From: Diphasiastrum complanatum
Lineage: Eukaryota; Streptophyta; Lycopodiopsida; Lycopodiales; Lycopodiaceae
DNA length: 64,000 nt
NCBI GenBank assembly: GCA_029204225.1
Contig: MU832073.1
Coordinates: 1-64,000 of the forward strand
Direction of reading: 5' to 3'
Positions 1-10,535 of this stretch are shown here, piece after piece. The notes under the pieces are model-generated. The model was not told the origin of the DNA and ran no database searches. It was given only the letters and a program-made list of their open reading frames with translations. Within the stretch, counting starts at the first letter, position 1. Each line of letters opens with the position of its first letter. The translations under genes and the position numbers were made by a program.

Positions 1-506
1 GTTAAGATTCACTAGCGCTATGCTAGAAAGCAGGACTTAAAGCTAGAAAGCAAGAGAGAGAATGCTTAAGGAGGCTAAAGAGGAGCAATCATAAACTGAA
101 TAAAGGGAATACAATGCTGCCCTATATATACACTCTCCCTGAATCAAATAGAGGATTCAAAAAAGGGAGGGAATAGAATTTGGAGGGAAAATAGTGCACC
201 TTTTCAATAGGAGGACCCCCACTCCAAATCAACGTGACCAAGTCCTAAAAATATGACCAAATAGGGCCCAAGGCCAGTATATGAATAAAAAGGGCCCTTA
301 GGCCTGCTTATGCATAATAACGAATAAAAGAATGGACGCGGCGAATGTAATGAGCCAAGTCCATAACTCTCCCTTGTAGAAAAACAAAGCCCTCCATCGG
401 CTAGCAAGCATGATGACTATCTAAAACAATAATATAAGCATGCTAAATACTGAAAAATCACGAACTAATGGAAATACTGATGGAGAGGACATAAGTTGTC
501 ACAACA
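1..506 (-). repeat. 3' LTR of gypsy relic GyInv
   Basis: Read on the minus strand, the LTR starts near 506 with TGTTGTGACAAC, just beyond the end of the pol relic. It runs to the window edge, where its end matches the start of the second copy at 5243-5460. The two copies share long blocks, for example the stretch around 61-235 versus 5282-5460, with many substitutions and small indels, so the element is old. Seen: the direct repeat and its position relative to pol. Inferred: the exact ends. Confidence 0.75.
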
Positions 507-596
507 GATACCCCAAAAGTATTCATAACTGTGTAAAGCAAGTACTAAGCAAATACTAGAACAAAACAAAAAAAAGAATAGTCATAGCTAGCCGAA

Positions 597-932
597 TCAT
601 GAAGTAGAGGGAACATCTGCAATGACATTTGTAGTAGAGGAAAGAACTAAAGCCATGAGGGCTCGAGCCTGATCTGCCAATAATGGTGTATGATAAAAGA
701 CATCACTAGGCTCCCAAGTGGCCTCCTCAAGAGGACGACCATCCCACTGTACCAAAAACTGAACCTGCTTGCGACGTCGACTATGCTGAAGGCGAACATG
801 ATGGATGGCAACTGGCAAAAAAGGGAACAGCTCTGGCTCTGTAGGAATTGTGAGATCGCGAGGAGCATCTTCAATGGCAGCTCGTAAAAGGCTAATATAA
901 AATATATCACAGGCTCGTGTAAAATCACGCAA
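597..932 (-). pseudogene. Ty3/gypsy pol C-terminus with chromodomain-like tail (GyInv)
   Basis: The C-terminal part of a gypsy polyprotein. It contains a chromodomain-like stretch, FLVQWDGRPLEEATWEP, the usual (V)xW.g.p..eaTWEp signature of chromoviral integrase tails. It ends about 90 bp before the LTR, as expected for the 3' end of pol. Upstream (960-1400, minus strand) the integrase C-terminal region is present but broken by stops and shifts. A defective relic. Confidence 0.75.
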
Positions 933-1407
933 CTATAACCTGTATGTAACAGGGCTGAGGCGATCCAAGATATAGTAAGGCCCACAATAGTGTGGTGCAA
1001 GCTTCTCAGTAGAAGCGTGACTTGAACAAAGTGATGACGTGCAAAGCGTAACCGAGGTAAACCATATCACCAACCTGAAACTCAACATGACGGCGATGAC
1101 GATCAACAGAAGTCTGATAGTGTTGCTGAGCTGTAAGTGAGTAGTAGCCCTAGCAATAAGCTCGCGAGCACCGGATAAAAAAGAGGCAATGGTAACTGGT
1201 GTATCATCAGGAGAAGAGGCACCCCTGGCAAAAGTGGAGCATACCCATGAGCCAATAAGAAAGGTGAAACTTCAGTGCTTGGTACTAACAGAGCTATTAT
1301 ATCTATACTCTACCAAACATAAATGCTGATCCCAATCCTTCCCTGAAGGAGAAACAAAATGTCGAAGATAATCCTCAAGGATCCGATTAAGGACCTCAGT
1401 CTGCCCA

Positions 1408-1837
1408 TCAGCAGTAGAGTGATAAGCAGTACCCATCAGAAGCTGTACATCCAGTACTACGGACCGGTATAAAGTGTGCCTGTTTCGAGAACCGATCTAT
1501 CACCACCATACAAGAGTCATGACCACGGCGGGTATGAGGAAGACCAAGGATAAAGTCCATAGAAATATTTGTCCACTGGCGATGAGGAATGGGCCAACTC
1601 TGGAGCAAACTAGCGGACTTAGCACGGGAATATTTATTACGGGCACAAAAAAGGACAATCATGAATAAGATGGGCTAGCTCAGACTTCATGGATGGCCAA
1701 TAGAAATTGTCCTTAAGACATGCATAAGACTTCTGAAAAGCAAAGGGAAGCATGAGCATCAGACAACAACTGAGGACGAATGGAAAGAGAACTGGGAATA
1801 CATAATGCACCATAGTGGTATAAACGATCATCAACAA
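1408..1837 (-). pseudogene. Integrase zinc-binding and core fragment (GyInv)
   Basis: Two adjoining frames carry integrase sequence. The upstream one has the end of the HHCC region (NFYWPSM). The downstream one has the start of the catalytic core (SMDFILGLP, then MVVIDRFSKQAHFIP), containing the first catalytic Asp. The frames are out of register. The RNase H domain expected between this piece and the RT at 1831-2649 is almost entirely missing, so a deletion has removed it. Confidence 0.72.
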
Positions 1838-2649
1838 TAGTATAAACCTAAAACTTCCGAGAGGACGAAAGGGTACGAAAATGATAGCAGAAACACTGGC
1901 ATGACGTAAAGCATCAAAAGCAGTTTGACACTCAGGAGTCCAAACAAAGGTATGAGACTTCTTATTAACGAATGAAGCGGAGCAGCCACAATGGCAAAAT
2001 ACTTAACAGGACGACGTAGATGGGTAGCCATACCTATAAACATACGAATAGAATAAACATTGGTTGGGACAGGCCAATTCTCAATAGCTGGAACTTTCCG
2101 AGGATCAAGACGAATATGTCCACCACAAATAAGAAAACCCAAAAATTCGATTTCAGCCATGACAAAAGAAGATTTGGACAATTTGGCGAACATTTGATGC
2201 TGAACAAGTAACTCAAACATAGATGATAGATGTTTCACATGATCAGACAAAGTACTAAAAACAAGAATGTCATCAAAATAAACTAATACACAAACACCTA
2301 GAAGAGGACGTAAAATATTATTCATAGCATTCTGAAATGTGGGTGGACCATTCTGAACACCAAATGGAAGAACACGAAACTCATACAAACCTAAATGGGT
2401 ACCAAATGCACTCTTATGCTTATCAGAAGGACGCATCCTAATTTGGTAGTATCCAGAATGTAGGTCAATTTTGGAAAAGATGGAAGAAGTGCCAAGCTGA
2501 TCAAAAAGGTCATCCATGTGAGGTATAGGATACTGATTACGAATAGTAAGCTTGTTCAAGGCACGATAGTCAATGCAAAGGCGTTTGGTTCCATTTTTTT
2601 CTGGCAACAAGGAGGACAAGAGCACTAAAGGGACTATGGCTAGGAACAA
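1831..2649 (-). pseudogene. Reverse transcriptase domain (GyInv)
   Basis: A 272-codon open stretch with the core of a Ty3/gypsy RT: LCIDYRALNKLTI, FSKIDLHSGYYQIR, the LPFGVQNGPPTFQ motif, and the catalytic box as VYFDDILVF. After the thumb (FLGFLICGGHIRLDPRKV) the sequence loses the RNase H domain. The frame is joined by a shift to the upstream piece at 2640-3020. The catalytic aspartates remain, but the element cannot make a full polyprotein. Confidence 0.85.
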
Positions 2650-2945
2650 TGAGGCCCCCGACGTAAAAGGGAAGCAATCTGGAGCTGAACCTCATCACGT
2701 TCAACTTTAGACATACGATATGGAGCACGAGAGGGTGGGGTAGCACTGGGAATAAGATCAATATGGTGGGTGACATCTCGTAATGGTGGCAGAGATGTAG
2801 GTTCTGAAAAGACAGTAGAATACTGATGCAATAAGTCAGAAATCACCTGAGGAAGAGGACCCATGGATGGAGCAGGAGGAGCAGCAACTGATGTACTCTG
2901 AATGATAAGAAGAGCTGCACCTTGAGCCTTTGGCAGGCTACGCAT
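2640..2945 (-). pseudogene. RT N-terminal segment (GyInv), ends at inversion breakpoint
   Basis: Carries the region leading into gypsy RT: LLHQYSTVFSEP, HHIDLIP, PPSRAPYRMS and the ERDEVQLQI helix. The coding similarity on this strand stops near 2945. Beyond it the sequence reads as gag leader on the opposite strand. No protease with a D[ST]G-type motif is found on this side, so the protease and the linker to RT are missing. Confidence 0.7.
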
Positions 2946-4520
2946 AAACTGTGCCCATTTGCACTTCCTTTTTTTTGCACCTACTTGCTGTCTTTTTGCA
3001 CACATACAGCTCTTTTCCAAGCCCCTATTTCCCTCTCATATTTGTCATTTTGCTGCCTCACACCCTTTTACTTATTGGCCTTGCACATTTGCTGTCCATT
3101 ATTCTACTTTCTCAGCCCCTTATTTTCTGATTATTATCCATCTTGATTGGCTGTTTTTGTGCCATTTTTGGTGATTTTGGAAGTTAAACTAAGTTGGGGT
3201 GACGACAAACGTCCTCTCCCTCAAGTTTTGTCTCTTCCTTAGTCCCTATGGCGACTTCTTCATCAGAAGACCCGCCGCTGAGCTCTTTAGATGATCGTTT
3301 TACACATATTGATGCCCGCATGGATCATCTTGAGAGTCGTATTGATCGTGTTCTTTCTAGCCTTGAGACTATCCTACCACGAGGGATACCACCCCCCCAG
3401 ACATTCTTCATCGTCCTAGTAAAGCACCTTTATTTCCTATTTTGAGTACGCTTGCTCTTGCTCCATCTCCATCTTCAGGAGGTGCTTTTGGTAGTACGTT
3501 TGGTCTCCCTTCATATAGTGCTAGTTCTTATGGGTCTCCTTTCGGGTCTTCTGTACCACCACCTGGATTTCCCTCCGCACCACCAGGATTTCCTTCTCCT
3601 ACTTTTTCAGGTAATCATGAGCCCCATCTTGCTTGTGATTTTTGTGATCGCATCCAGCTTACTACTTATTCTGGTTCGTCTGACGGAAATATCTTGGAAA
3701 ATTGGTTCTCTAAATTAGAGACCTATTTTCTTATGTATCCCAAGACTGACAACCAGAAAGTGCAGTTGGCTGCATTACATTTGATGGTCGAGCTCAGACT
3801 TGGTGGCGTGTCTATCACTCTGAGCCTACTCGTGAGGGGTTATATATATGGCCTACTTTTCGTCATGATCTTCGTATGGCTATGATTGACCCACAGTGGT
3901 TGGTTCGCCAACGTGATCTGTCTTGTAGCCTTCGCCATACTAGTAATTTGACTGCTTATACTGATCAGTTTACTGAGCTTTCCTACCTTTTTACTGATCT
4001 TCATCCTACAACGCTTATTTCACATTTTATTGCCGGTCTTACACGATATGATGTCTCATCTTTTCGGCCTCCTACTTTCTCAGATGCTATCTCCTTGGCT
4101 ACTACCTTGCAACATAAGTATCCTGAGTTATCCACTTTTCTCGTTTTATTGTTCTCATTCCACTGCTTCTCCTACTTTGGCTTCTTCTACTACCGTTCCT
4201 CCTCGCGCTCCTACACCCCATCCTGCCTTTGTTCGACGTTATTCAGCCGCAGAGTTGACTGAGATTCAGCAGAAGTGCCTTTGTTATCGTTGTAAGAGTC
4301 CAGATCATCTAGCCCGTGATTGCCGACAGTCCTCCTGATGATTCTGATGTTTATATCCAGATTCTTGATACTCCTGACCCACATTCTGTTGATGAGCCGG
4401 CTGACCCGCTTCCTGAAGATCCTGCTTCCGCCGCTTGCCATGCACAGCTTGCTTATGCTACTTGGGCTGGGCGTCCTGGTCCTCGTTCTATTTGGTTACA
4501 GTTGGTTACCGGGAAAGCAA
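2945..4520 (+). pseudogene. Gypsy gag block in inverted orientation inside GyInv
   Basis: Leader (2945-3247), then a gag frame opening at ATG 3248 (MATSSSEDPPLSSLDDRF), with a coiled-coil-like start, a retrotransposon gag core broken over several frames between 3442 and 4262, and a CCHC zinc knuckle near 4278-4325 (CYRCKSPDHLARDC). Further on is an acidic spacer ending at the beginning of a protease region near 4500. It lies on the plus strand, while the LTRs, primer site and pol of the same element lie on the minus strand. A related relic, Gy3, has gag in the normal order, which supports an inversion here. Frameshifts make it non-coding today. Confidence 0.72.
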
Positions 4521-4529
4521 TACCTAGGT

Positions 4530-5230
4530 GGGTGCTGATCAGCGTCCAATCAGTAGTGCCAACAAAGAGAGGTAAAAGCTGAAGATATGACAGAATAGAT
4601 GCGCCAACCAGCCACCAAATTGAATCCTCAACTCGCGCCAAATAAGCTGAAAAAAGTGCTGAAAGAGGGCGCTAGACAGCCGACAAATAATCAGCAAAAT
4701 GAGCAGCAAGTCGATGGAGAAATCCGTCGAGAATGGTGAGATAATAGGGCGCTGGGCAACAACTACCAAGATTCACAATATGCTGAAAAAAAATAGGCTG
4801 GAAAAGGTGCTGAAGTAAGGCGCCGATCAGCCTCCAATCAATAGTCGAAACGGACAGCAAGTCAGTGAAGAGAACCGCTGAAAATTTGACGGTAGTAAGG
4901 CGCTGGGCAGCAGCTACCGAATCTGAAAAATGATGAGTAAAATAGCTGAAAATAATGGTGATGTAGGGCGCTGGACAGCCTTCAATCAATATAAAAAATG
5001 GACAGCAAATTGGTGACGAAAAGTGCCGAAAATGATGAGGTAGTAGGGCGCTGGACAGCACCTACCAAATTTGCAAAAACAATGAAAATCTGCCGAAAAA
5101 AATCGACGAATGTGATGGGTAGTAGGGCGCTGGACAGCCACCACCAATCTGCAAAAAAATGACGGAGAAAATCGATGAAAGTGATGGGTGGTAGGGCGTT
5201 GGACAGCAACCACCAAACCTGCAGGAAAGT
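4530..5230 (-). repeat. Untranslated leader with degenerate tandem repeat (GyInv)
   Basis: Between the primer-binding site and the inversion breakpoint lies a run of degenerate repeats about 60-90 bp long, each carrying a version of GTAGTAGGGCGCTGGACAGC (clear copies near 4737, 4890, 4960, 5040, 5122 and 5190). No coding potential is convincing. The position corresponds to the 5' untranslated leader of the element. Confidence 0.6.
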
Positions 5231-5242
5231 GCTCTGATACCA
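5231..5242 (-). other. Primer-binding site, initiator-Met tRNA (GyInv)
   Basis: On the minus strand this reads TGGTATCAGAGC, the standard plant retrotransposon site complementary to the 3' end of initiator methionine tRNA. It lies directly inside the right-hand LTR and fixes the element's direction as minus. Confidence 0.85.
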
Positions 5243-5460
5243 AGTTACAAGCTAAGATTCACTAAGCTAGAAATAAGAAGAGAGAATGCTTAAGGAGGCT
5301 AAAGAAGAGCAATCATCATAAACTGAATAAATGAATACAATGCTGCCCTATATGTACCCTCTACCTAAATCAAATAGAGGATTCAAAACAGGGAGGGAAT
5401 AGGATTTGGAGGGAAAATAGTGCGCCTTCCCAATAGGAGGACCCCCACTCCAAATCAACA
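5243..5460 (-). repeat. 5' LTR of GyInv, truncated
   Basis: Matches the LTR at 1-506 over its R/U5 side but stops at about 5460, where a plus-strand gypsy pol begins without any LTR. The remaining LTR portion has been lost at this junction. Confidence 0.75.
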
Positions 5461-5807
5461 TGACAAAAGTTTGGAGACATTATTTTTATGGCTCCCAGTT
5501 TACCATAGTTACTGACCATCAAGCGTTAAAGTATATTAATGATGCGGTCGACCTTAGGGGTCGTAAGGCCAGATGGTCAGAAATGCTCCAGGAATTTCAT
5601 TATGATATTGAGTACCAGAAGGGTACTTCTAATAGTGTTGCGGATGCCTTAAGTCAGATTGGAGTGATTAATCAGTTTAGCTTTGCTGAGATCCAATCTC
5701 AGTTATATGTCTTAAGAGATTTGTGTAAGACCGATAGGTACTTCGGTCGTATTTGGCTAGACGTCCTGGCAAGTTCTTCTAGATCTAGTGATGAGCTTGG
5801 AATGTAG
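5461..5807 (+). pseudogene. Gypsy RNase H, 5'-truncated (Gy2)
   Basis: Starts abruptly in RNase H (VWRHYFYGSQFTIVTDHQAL), continues through RGRKARWSEMLQEFHYDIEY and ends after SVADALSQI. The first two thirds of the domain and all of gag, protease and RT are missing upstream, replaced by the LTR of GyInv. A stop precedes the integrase part. Confidence 0.85.
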
Positions 5808-5891
5808 GATTCCAAGATTTCTCCTCAGGACAAGATATTAAGAGACTATTCCATTAGGAATGGACTGCTTTTCCGGACTGGAAAAGTTTGT

Positions 5892-6925
5892 GTGCCAGAA
5901 AATGATGATATAAGGGCCCAAATCCTGCATGAATGTCATGATAGCCTGTGTGCAGGGCACCCTGTAACACTTGACTTAATAAAAAGGAACTTTTATTGGC
6001 CAAACTTAAAAATTCAAGTGGAGGCCGCAAATGTGGACAATGTCAGGTTAATAAAGCTGAAAGACTTAAGGCAGTTGGTTTACTAATGCCCTTGGAAATT
6101 CCCAAAAGAAAGTGGGAAAGTATTTCCATGGACTTTGTGGTTGGGCTACCTCGGACGGGGAAGCAAAATGATGCTATTTGGGTTATAGTTGACAGATTAA
6201 CCAAAATGGCGCAATTCATTACAACCAAGCAAACTGTTAAAGCTTCTGAACTTGCTCAGCTTTTCGTTGAAAAGCTGTTCAGTTTGTTTGGTTTGCCGAA
6301 TGACATTGTTAGTGATCGAGATCCTAAGTTCACTGGCAAATTCTGGCAAGCGGTCTTTGAGAAATTAGAGACTACATTAAGTCTAGGGTCTTCAGATGAT
6401 CCTGAATCGGATGGTCAGACAGAGAGGACGAACCAGTCTATGGAAGACATGCTTCGTGCATATGTTTCCAGAAGACAATTGGATTGGGAAAGGTACCTTC
6501 CAATGATTGAAGTTGCGTATAATAGCGCAAAGCATTCAGCGACGGGTTTTAGTCCATTTTCTCTGATGTATGGTTTCCAGCCTAGGGCCCCCATTTCTGT
6601 TGGCCTCAAAAGCCTCAAGGTTAAAGCAGCAGTAGATTTCCTGCATGATATGCAAGAAATGTTGCTCGTTGCTCGCGATAACGTAAAAATGGCTCAGGAT
6701 AGAGCCCAATTTTACGCTAATCAAAAACGACAACCTAGGGTCTATGAGAGGGACCTTGGGTATATCTTAGAATCCCAAAAGACTAAGGTATTAAAGACTG
6801 CAAAAAGTCCTAAGTTATCACCTCGTTATGCTAGGCCTTTTTGTATTGTAAGGAAACTCCATCGGAATGCCTATCAACTAGAACTTCCTCAAGGGTTCAT
6901 CCAGTTTTTCACATTAGTCGTTTAA
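5892..6925 (+). pseudogene. Integrase with HHCC and DDE core (Gy2)
   Basis: Two overlapping frames. The first (5892-6086) carries the His end of the HHCC finger (HECHDSLCAGHP, NFYWP). The second (5996-6925) carries the finger's last part, SISMDFVVGLP with the first Asp, VSDRDPKFTGKFW with the second, and the SDGQTERTNQSMEDMLRAYV helix with the Glu. It then continues into the GPY/F-like C-terminal barrel (LSPRYARPF). A frameshift near 6000 separates the halves. This is the best preserved part of Gy2. The family is related to, but distinct from, GyA/GyB. Confidence 0.85.
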
Positions 6926-6951
6926 AGTAACGACTTGGTGGAAAGGATGAC

Positions 6952-7156
6952 TTGATTCTTCAGGAGGACCTAGTTCAACTTGAGGACCTAAAATCCTTTG
7001 TGCCTACAGAACCACAGACAATTGTTGATATACGTCAACGTGGGCTCAAAAACTGGCAGGCAACTGAGTACTTGGTTGGAAAGGAAGCTTCGATAACGAT
7101 GATACTTGGGAAAAGGAATGTGACCTTAGACTGAGGTTCCCAGATTTTCTTCCTTA
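6952..7156 (+). pseudogene. Chromodomain-like integrase tail (Gy2)
   Basis: After a frame break the tail reads PQTIVDIRQRGLKNWQATEY then LV, and in the next frame a DDTWEKE-like motif and a FPDF ending. This matches the EYLVKW...ATWE plan seen in GyA and GyB. Shifts within the motif show that it is dead. Confidence 0.65.
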
Positions 7157-7171
7157 GATGAGGAATCTTTT

Positions 7172-7550
7172 AAGGAGGAGGGAATGTTAGGGACGCAACT
7201 CCCTTGGGTCCCAACTGTAAACTTGAGACTGGACGATGATTGGGCCTGTTGACTTGACCGGTGACTCGTGAACCTGCATGGTTGCCACATGTCATGATCT
7301 AGGACGTGCGCATGGCTTGGATCTCCCACCTTGGAGGTATACAAGGGGTGGAGGACTCATTTGCCATCCATTCTATCTACCTAGGAGGAGGTGGATGGAG
7401 AGCGGTGTGCATGGCCAGGATGAGTGCTAGCTTGAGGCGGGAGATGGCTGAGAGATGGCTGAGAGCCTAGGCAGTGGTATGGGATATTGTCTAGGATGGA
7501 GGTCGGATCTTGCTTGTTACGGTCACAGGCCAAGGCATGGAGGGTGGACC
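7172..7550 (+). repeat. Polypurine tract and 3' LTR (Gy2)
   Basis: A purine run AAGGAGGAGGGAA at 7172-7184 is followed at once by TGTTAGGGACGC, a typical LTR start. The LTR body runs to about 7550, where LINE-a sequence begins. The far end is not defined because no second copy is in the window. Confidence 0.6.
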
Positions 7551-7559
7551 CAGATTAGG

Positions 7560-9092
7560 TCCTATGGTGGGGTGGAACGTGAATCGTTCGGTCTCTTGTG
7601 GTTAACCGGCACCTAGAGGTATACGGCAAGAGAGAGTCTAAGACGGCCTGTCTCATGCTAAAAGTAGGACTCGATGTCGCTGCCTGAATGCTTGAGAAGT
7701 GTTGAAGACCATAATCTTGGTCTTCCCAATGTTCACCCCTAGGCCCCGTCTGGTGCAAAACTCCTGTAAACATTCTAACTGTCGCATCAATATACAAGCC
7801 AAAGAGGACTGGTGAGAGGGAACAACCCTGCTTCACCCCAATAGTGCTCCAAATGTGATCGGATATGCCACTGCTATGCCGGAAACATCCCAGGACATAA
7901 AGTGGCATCATAGCAAGAATGATGTCGTTGGATTGCTGTGGAGGAGCCGAGGTCTCGGAGTCTCTGGATGAGCAATGAGCGAGGAACAAAATCAAAGGCT
8001 TTCCTAAAGTCCACAAAACAACAGTAAACCCTCTCTCTCCGGTGCTTAGCCTCCTCAATCAAGGCCCGTAGTGTGAAGATGTGATATGTAGTAGAGTAGT
8101 CGGCTCGAAAACCTGCCCGACCCATAGCATGTAGTTTCCTAGTCTCCGCCTCTGAGCTCACAACAGATTGAAGTATAGTACCATATAGTTTCGCCAGGAC
8201 ATGCCCAATCATGATGGTGTGGTAGTTACTTGGAATCATGGGGTCACCATTCTTACGGATGGGGTGGATATGTTAGTGCACCAGGATGATGGGAAACCGG
8301 AAACAACTGCGGAATTAAGAAGGGTGGCTGTGGTGGGAGCGAGTAAGTAAGAGGCTTGGGAAAGGAGTTCAGACTCAAGGTCTTCAATATCTATGGCCTT
8401 GTGGGACTTCATCTTCTTAATGGCTGCAAGTACCATGTCAGATGTGAAGAAGGAGAACCAAGATGGTCATGGAGATATAGTGATAGGTGAGTCGGTAGGG
8501 ATGGTATACAAGCTAGTAGCATAATCAATCCAAATGCGGAGGTCCTCCAGGAGAGGTGGTGGAGAGCGAGGAATGAACTCACGCCTAAAAGCGCTCGAGG
8601 AAGAACTGAAAAGAAGGTTAACAAGACGTTTCCCTTCAAAATCATCATAGGAACGCTTCTTATGGCGGAGAACATGATGGTAGGAGCGTCGGGAAGATCG
8701 AAGTAGATGTGGAGCATGGATACGTGAGTAGGTTACTGACTGATGGAAAGAACGACATTCGGTACCGTACCATGGAGGGTGCAACGGTTGAGGTGTGCGT
8801 CGAGTCTTTTTGGGATGGGGTTTTGTGGGGAGGGTTAGTGATGCGGCCGTGCAGAGAGGTGGTAAGAAAAGCGGCCTGGGTGTCGACTGGATTGTCATGA
8901 GGAAAGGACTGTAAAAGTGAAGCCAAGGACTACCGGTATAGTGGCATGTAAATGGGATCAAATGTGTACTTGGGTGCTTGGGTAAGCATGGGTAGTGTAG
9001 ATGGACGAGTGGGTGGAAGGTGTCCGATATCAAAGGAGAGAAATGAGTGATCAAAAAGGGTGGTGGGGGAAACGTGGAAGTCAGAGACTATG
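7560..9092 (-). pseudogene. LINE-a ORF2, linker and reverse transcriptase part (3' of GyA insertion)
   Basis: A minus-strand continuation of the LINE whose 5' half is at 15506-16908. It covers the endonuclease-RT linker (about 9084-8467; WYGTECRSFHQS, RSYHHVLRHKKRSYDDFEGK) and then RT motifs: MIGHVLAKLYGTILQS, GRAGFRADYSTTYHIFTLR, VYCCFVDFRKAFD, and GVKQGCSLSPVLFGLYID. Directly after LFGLYID a deletion has removed the segment with the catalytic YADD box that LINE-b and LINE-c keep. Another deletion follows NTSQAF, and the similarity fades near 7640. Several frameshifts. The join across GyA is shown by the 5-bp duplication CTATG. Confidence 0.8.
9088..9092. repeat. Target-site duplication CTATG, left
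   Basis: CTATG immediately before the GyA LTR. The same five bases follow the other LTR at 15501-15505. Integrase-made 5-bp duplications are normal for Ty3/gypsy elements. Confidence 0.95.
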
Positions 9093-9450
9093 TGTAATAG
9101 ATCCTAACACCACAGTAGGGCAAACAATAACTCCTCCACCCAACCTTGCCTACTCCCTGATATAGAGTAAGCCCCTCCTAGCCCAGTGTGAGGACTGGTA
9201 GCATGCTACTGCCAAGTGTCGGCCACGTGGCACTGACGTGGCCCACTGCACGTCGGGACCCAACTGGGGGCCCTATCCTGCTGACAGGGTCCCTAGGCTG
9301 TGTTAGGCCCACCATGGCTATGGACCGTGCTGGGGCACACTACTCACACTGTCTTGCCCTGTTGGTCATGTACGCTGGACACGACCCTGACTGTGGTATC
9401 TGACCTATCTGTGTTCTCTAGGGTTCGGCACTGGTTACGAGCTCGTAACA
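9093..9450 (-). repeat. 3' LTR of GyA with internal promoter signals
   Basis: 358 bp. On the minus strand it opens with TGTTACGAGCTCGTAAC, which contains a perfect 16-bp palindrome (9434-9449). It carries a G-box CCACGTGG (9223-9230) and a TGACGTGG site (9234-9241), and about 60 bp downstream a TATA-like CTCTATATCA (9159-9168). Short plus-strand open frames in this LTR recur in all four copies and are not genes. Confidence 0.92.
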
Positions 9451-9463
9451 CTCCCTCCCCCTT
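9451..9463 (-). other. Polypurine tract of GyA
   Basis: On the minus strand AAGGGGGAGGGAG directly precedes the 3' LTR. This is the expected plus-strand priming site. The same tract is present in GyB at 40858-40870. Confidence 0.85.
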
Positions 9464-10163
9464 AAGAACCGTCTTGGTCCTCCAAGACAAAGTCTGGAAA
9501 AATCTTGCGAAGGACGTTGCCTCTTTCCCAAGTGGCATTCTCAACAGGCTGATCATTCCACTTAACCAGATATTCTCGGTATAGAGTATGACGAGTCTGT
9601 GTCTCTCTACTATCAAGAATCTCCTCTGGTTCATGTGGAGGTTGTTGAGGATCCAATGGGAGAACTAGAACACTGTCCCCTACCAGATTGTCTGATCTGG
9701 TTAAGGCTTTTCGTAACTGACTTACATGAAAGACTGGAAAAACCTTAATGCTATGTGGGAGTTCTAGTTCACAGGTGACCTCGCCTAGTATCCTACTGAT
9801 GGTAAAGGGACCACAATACCTTGGAGACAACTTAGCACACACTCCTGATTTGAGGGTTTTAGAGTCAACTGGGACTCTCAAGTAGACTTTCTCACCAGTG
9901 GAGAACTGCACATCCCGTCTGTGTGGATCTGCATAATGCCTGGCTCGATCCTGGGATTGTCCAATGCTACGCTTAGCATGTTCTATCATCTGGTTTAGAT
10001 CTTCTAAAAAGTTTCTGGCTGCTTCAACTTTTTCTTGTTTAAACCCTACAGCTGTGGGTGAGCATGGCTGAAAACCGTACATCAGCATAAATGGCTGTAT
10101 CCCGTAGCTGAATGTTTGGTACTGTTGTAAGCAAACTCTAATATCGAGAGATACTCCTCCCAA
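9462..10163 (-). pseudogene. GyA integrase C-terminus and chromodomain
   Basis: Covers the end of the integrase core region (PFMLMYGFQP), the GPY/F module (LSPRYCGPFTISR), FPVFHVSQLRKAL, and a C-terminal chromodomain-like motif YREYLVKWNDQPVENATWE. It ends 12 bp before the LTR. It is separated from the upstream integrase by a 1-bp loss near 10093, compared with the intact frame in GyB. Confidence 0.88.
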
Positions 10164-10535
10164 TTAGTCTGCTTCTTGCTGACGTATGCACGAAGCATAT
10201 CCTCCAGCACTTGATTTACCCTTTCTATTTGACCGTCCGTCTGTGGATGGTCGGTGGTACTCATATTAAGTTTAGTATGGAGATGATGGAATACTGCCCT
10301 CCAAAAATTTCCAGTAAACTTACTGTCCCGGTCGCTGACTATGCCGGAAGGTAGACCGTACAATTTAAATAGCCCGTCTACAAACAACCTCGCTAACTCT
10401 GGAGCTCTAACGGTTGTTTTGGTCGGAATAAAATGAGCCATTTTGGTTAGACGGTCAACTGTGACCCATATAGCGTCATTACCCCTTTGAGTTTTAGGCA
10501 TGCCTACTATAAAATCCATGGAGATACTCTCCCAT
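10082..10535 (-). pseudogene. GyA integrase catalytic core
   Basis: SMDFIVGMPKTQ with the first Asp, FVDGLFKLYGLPSGIVSDRD with the second, and HPQTDGQIERVNQVLEDMLR with the Glu. The frame is entered after a 1-bp insertion in an A run near 10555 and left by a shift near 10093. Both are absent from GyB. Confidence 0.88.

Noticed and set aside
5231-5242. tRNA-like sequence
   Set aside because: Only the 12-nt complement of a tRNA end. It is a retrotransposon primer site, not a tRNA gene. The same holds at 15130, 46433, 50551, 62128 and 63938.
9188-9403. 71-codon open frame MRTGSMLLPSVGHVALTW, repeated at 15238, 40595 and 46541
   Set aside because: It lies antisense inside the 358-bp LTR and recurs only because the LTR does. 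Indels in the last copy shift it.
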